From Sacculina carcini (lineage: Eukaryota > Arthropoda > Thecostraca > Sacculinidae): a stretch of 64,000 bases of DNA. The translations under genes were made by a program, and so were the position numbers. Below, one piece after another: positions 61,080 to 64,000 of the stretch; positions within the stretch are counted from its first letter, which is position 1, and every line of letters starts with the position of its first letter. The notes beneath the pieces were generated by a model. It was not told the DNA's origin. It saw nothing but the letters and a program-made list of their open reading frames with translations, and ran no database searches. The stretch lies in NCBI GenBank assembly GCA_916048095.2, contig OU696585.1, forward strand, positions 1 to 64,000, read 5' to 3'.

Positions 61080-62930
61080 TGTTACCTAAGTGTGCCCTAA
61101 GTGTTACCTAAGTGTGCCCTAAGTGTTACCTAAGTGTTACCTAAGTGTGCCCTAAGTGTTACCCAAGTGTTACCTAAGCGTGCCCTAAGTGTTACCTAAG
61201 TGTTACCTAAGTGTTACCTAAGTGTTACCTAAGTGTGCCCTAAGTGTGCCCTAACTGTTACCTAAGTGTGCCCTAACTGTTACCTAAGTGTGCCCTAACT
61301 GTTACCTAAGTGTGCCCTAAGTGTTACCTAAGTGTGCCCTAAGTGTTACCTAAGTGTGCCTTAAGTGTTACCCAAGTGTTACCTAAGTGTGCCCTAAGTG
61401 TTACCTAAGTGTTACCTAAGTGTGCCCTAAGTGTGCCCTAAGTGTTACCTACGTGTGCCCTAAGTGTTACCTAAGTGTGCCCTAAGTGTTACCTAAGTGT
61501 GCCCTAAGTGTTACCTAAAGGTGCCCCAAGTGTTACCTAAGTGTAGCCTAAGTGTTACCTAAGTGTTACCTAAGTGTTACCTAAGTGTTACCTAAGTGTG
61601 CCCTAAGTGTTACCTAAGTGTGCCCTAAGTGTTACCTAAGTGTGCCCCAAGTGTTACCTAAGTGTGCCCTAAGTGTTTCCTAAGTGTGCCCTAAGTGTGC
61701 CCTAAGTGTTACCTAAGTGTGCCCTAAGTGTTACCTAAGTGTGCCCTAAGTGTTACCTAAGTGTGCCCTAAGTGTTACCTAAGTGTGCCCTAAGTGTTAC
61801 CTAAGTGTGCCCTAAGTGTTACCTAAGTGTTACCTAAGTGTGCCCTAAGTGTTACCTAAGTGTGCCCTAAGTGTTACCTAAGTGTGCCCTAAGTGTGCCC
61901 TAACTGTTACCTAAGTGTGCCCTAACTGTTACCTAAGTGTGCCCTAAGTGTTACCTAAGTGTGCCCTAAGTGTTACCAAAGTGTTTCCTAAGTGTGCCCT
62001 AAGTGTTTCCTAAGTGTGCCCTAAGTGTGCCCTAAGTGTTACCTAAGTGTGCCCTAAGTGTTACCTAAGTGTGCCCTAAGTGTTACCTAAGTGTGCCCTA
62101 AGTGTTACCTAAGTGTGCCCTAAGTGTTACCTAAGTGTTACCTAAGTGTGCCCTAAGTGTTACCCAAGTGTGCCCTAAGTGTTACCTAAGTGTTACCTAA
62201 GTGTGCCCTAAGTGTTACCTAAGTGTTACCTAAGTGTTACCTAAGTGTGCCCTAAGTGTTACCTAAGTGTGCCCTAAGTGTTACCTAAGTGTGCCCTAAG
62301 TGTTACCTAAGTGTACCCTAAGTGTTACCTATGTGTTACCTAAGTGTGCCCTAAGTGTTACCTAAGTGTTACCTAAGTGTTACCTAAGTGTACCCTAAGT
62401 GTGCCCTAAGTGTTACCTAAGTGTGCCCTAAGTGTGCCCTAACTGTTACCTAAGTGTGCCCTAACTGTTACCTAAGTGTGCCCTAAGTGTTACCTAAGTG
62501 TGCCCTAAGTGTTACCAAAGTGTTTCCTAAGTGTGCCCTAAGTGTTTCCTAAGTGTGCCCTAAGTGTGCCCTAAGTGTTACCTAAGTGTGCCCTAAGTGT
62601 TACCTAAGTGTGCCCTAAGTGTTACCTAAGTGTGCCCTAAGTGTTACCTAAGTGTTACCTAAGTGTGCCCTAAGTGTTACCTAAGTGTGCCCTAAGTGTT
62701 ACCTAAGTGTTACCTAAGTGTGCCCTAAGTGTTACCTAAGTGTGACATAAGTGTTACCTAAGTGTGCCCTAAGTGTGCCCTAAGTGTGCCCTAAGTGTTA
62801 CCTAAGTGTGCCCTAAGTGTTACCTAAGTGTGCCCTAAGTGTGCCCTAAGTGTTACCTAAGTGTGCCCTAAGTGTTACCTAAGTGTGCCCTAAGTGTTAC
62901 CTAAAGGTGCCCCAAGTGTTACCTAAGTGT
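61080..62930. repeat. 2,530-bp-spaced family II block, copy 2
   Basis: Second copy. A GACAT marker present at 59698 is a plain TTA monomer here near 62.23 kb, and a CCTAAGCGTGC monomer near 61.18 kb is private to this copy. Agreement ends at about 62,930, where a TAC tail and an AACTG cluster replace the TAG tail found near 60.40 kb. Confidence 0.8.
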
Positions 62931-64000
62931 ACCCTAAGTGTGCCCTAACTGTTACCTAAGTGTGCCCTAACTGTTACCTAAGTGTGCCCTAACTGTTACC
63001 TAAGTGTGCCCTAAGTGTTACCTAAGTGTGCCCTAAGTGTTACCAAAGTGTTTCCTAAGTGTGCCCTAAGTGTTTCCTAAGTGTGCCCTAAGTGTTACCT
63101 AAGTGTGCCCTAAGTGTTACCTAAGTGTTACCTAAGTGTGCCCTAAGTGTTTCCTAAGTGTGCCCTAAGTGTGCCCTAAGTGTTACCTAAGTGTGCCCTA
63201 AGTGTTACCTAAGTGTGCCCTAAGTGTTACCTAAGTGTGCCCTAAGTGTTACCTAAGTGTTACCTAAGTGTTACCTAAGTGTTACCTAAGTGTGACATAA
63301 GTGTTACCTAAGTGTGCCCTAAGTGTTACCTAAGTGTGCCCTAAGTGTTACCTAAGTGTGCCCTAAGTGTAACCTAAGTGTGCCCTAAGTGTTACCTAAG
63401 TGTTACCTAAGTGTGCCCTAAGTGTTACCTAAGTGTGCCCTAATTGTTACCTAAGTGTGCCCTAAGTGTAACCTAAGTGTGCCCTAAGTGTTACCTAAGT
63501 GTTACCTAAGTGTACCCTAAGTGTGCCCTAACTGTTACCTAAGTGTGCCCTAACTGTTACCTAAGTGTGCCCTAACTGTTACCTAAGTGTGCCCTAAGTG
63601 TTACCTAAGTGTGCCCTAAGTGTTACCTAAGTGTGCCCTAAGTGTTACCTAAGTGTGCCCTAAGTGTTACCTAAGTGCGCCCTAAGTGTTACCTATGTGT
63701 TACCTAAGTGTGCCCTAAGTGTTACCTAAGTGTTACCTAAGTGTTACCTAAGTGTTACCTAAGTGTGCCCTAAGTGTGCCCTAACTGTTACCTAAGTGTG
63801 CCCTAACTGTTACCTAAGTGTGCCCTAACTGTTACCTAAGTGTGCCCTAAGTGTTACCTAAGTGTGGCCTAAGTGTTACCTAAGTGTGCCTTAAGTGTTA
63901 CCCAAGTGTTACCTAAGTGTGCCCTAAGTGTTACCTAAGTGTTACCTAAGTGTGCCCTAAGTGTTACTTAAGTGTGACATAAGTGTTACCTAAGTGTGCC

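Larger units (their letters stand above)
1..64000. repeat. 11-bp tandem satellite array filling the window
   Basis: The window is a head-to-tail array of about 5,800 copies of an 11-bp monomer, CCTAAGTGTTA or CCTAAGTGTGC on the + strand, all in one orientation. Monomers start at positions equal to 2 modulo 11 at each point checked (13, 10023, 20044, 29999, 40020, 50041, 60007, 63989), so the register is kept for 64 kb. The array enters and leaves at the window edges, so its true length is greater. The two main monomers have 4 and 6 G+C of 11, averaging near 45 percent. TAA on the + strand and TAG on the - strand recur in almost every monomer, closing all six frames about every 33 bp; there is no coding capacity and I see no gene, RNA gene or mobile element. 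Most likely heterochromatic satellite DNA of a eukaryote; the species and chromosomal site cannot be told from this sequence. Confidence 0.98.

Noticed and set aside
1-64000. True telomere tract, because CCTAA and CCCTAA recur throughout.
   Set aside because: The motif is always followed by GTGTTA or GTGTGC, marker variants repeat in the same order over kilobases, and the strand that would be G-rich contains regular cytosines. Telomerase-made tracts do not show ordered higher-order repeats of this kind.
1-64000. Protein-coding or repeat-protein gene.
   Set aside because: TAA in nearly every monomer on the + strand and TAG on the - strand, with a period not divisible by three, stop all six frames about every 33 bp. 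Variants that remove a stop open a frame only until the next one.
1-64000. CRISPR array.
   Set aside because: The 11-bp units abut with no unique spacers, there are thousands of them, and no associated genes are present.
1-64000. G-quadruplex or i-motif tract from the TTAGGG units.
   Set aside because: Only one run of three G occurs per 22 bp, with 19-base gaps, too far apart for a stable fold of the usual type.
1-64000. CENP-B boxes.
   Set aside because: The known box needs a TTCG and a CGGG core; the array has almost no CpG and I saw neither string.
1-64000. Simple assembly artefact producing the whole pattern.
   Set aside because: Copies differ by private substitutions and whole-monomer changes in different places, which plain copying of a contig would not give. 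Individual large duplications (6,765 bp, 4.93 kb) could still be assembly errors and are flagged as such.
1-64000. Naming the species or a published satellite.
   Set aside because: I do not recognise this 11-mer from a specific organism and no flanking unique sequence is present to help.

Overview
The whole 64 kb window is one uninterrupted tandem satellite array. The monomer is 11 bp, CCTAAGTG followed by a variable three-base tail, mostly TTA or TGC. TTA-tailed and TGC-tailed monomers usually alternate, giving a 22-bp dimer. I see no gene, RNA gene, transposon, CRISPR array or unique spacer. On the + strand nearly every monomer carries TAA, and on the - strand nearly every monomer carries TAG. 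Because 11 is not a multiple of 3, every frame on both strands is stopped about every 33 bp, so the array cannot encode protein.

The setting is very probably a eukaryotic heterochromatic block (centromeric, pericentromeric, subtelomeric or sex-chromosome) from a long-read assembly. I cannot name the organism. On the - strand the monomer starts TTAGG, and each TGC-to-next-monomer junction makes CCCTAA/TTAGGG, so the array resembles a telomere repeat. Its long-range order is not that of telomerase-made DNA.

Monomer starts fall at positions equal to 2 modulo 11 at every place checked from 13 to 63989. Variation is therefore almost wholly base substitution plus gain or loss of whole monomers. 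Substituted monomers (for example CCTATGTGTTA, CCTAACTGTTA, CCTAAAGGTGC, CGTAAGTGTTA, CATAAGTGTTA) recur in fixed order and act as markers for higher-order repeats.

Layout by markers: family I order at 1 to about 5.3 kb; a 6,765-bp tandem duplication at about 5.3-18.8 kb, each copy holding a family II part followed by a family I part; family I from about 16 kb to 48.66 kb, with a 209-bp doublet (20.8-21.2 kb), a 1,793-bp tandem triplet (21.7-25.6 kb), a 1,045-bp doublet (25.4-27.5 kb), a 4.93-kb tandem duplication (28.05-37.9 kb) and a 3.97-3.99-kb pair (41.0-47.6 kb); then an abrupt switch at about 48,660 to family II, with 1,012-bp, 4,180-bp and 2,530-bp repeats. This is the pattern expected from repeated unequal exchange or amplification inside a satellite. 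Block edges were read by eye from marker monomers and may be off by tens of bases.
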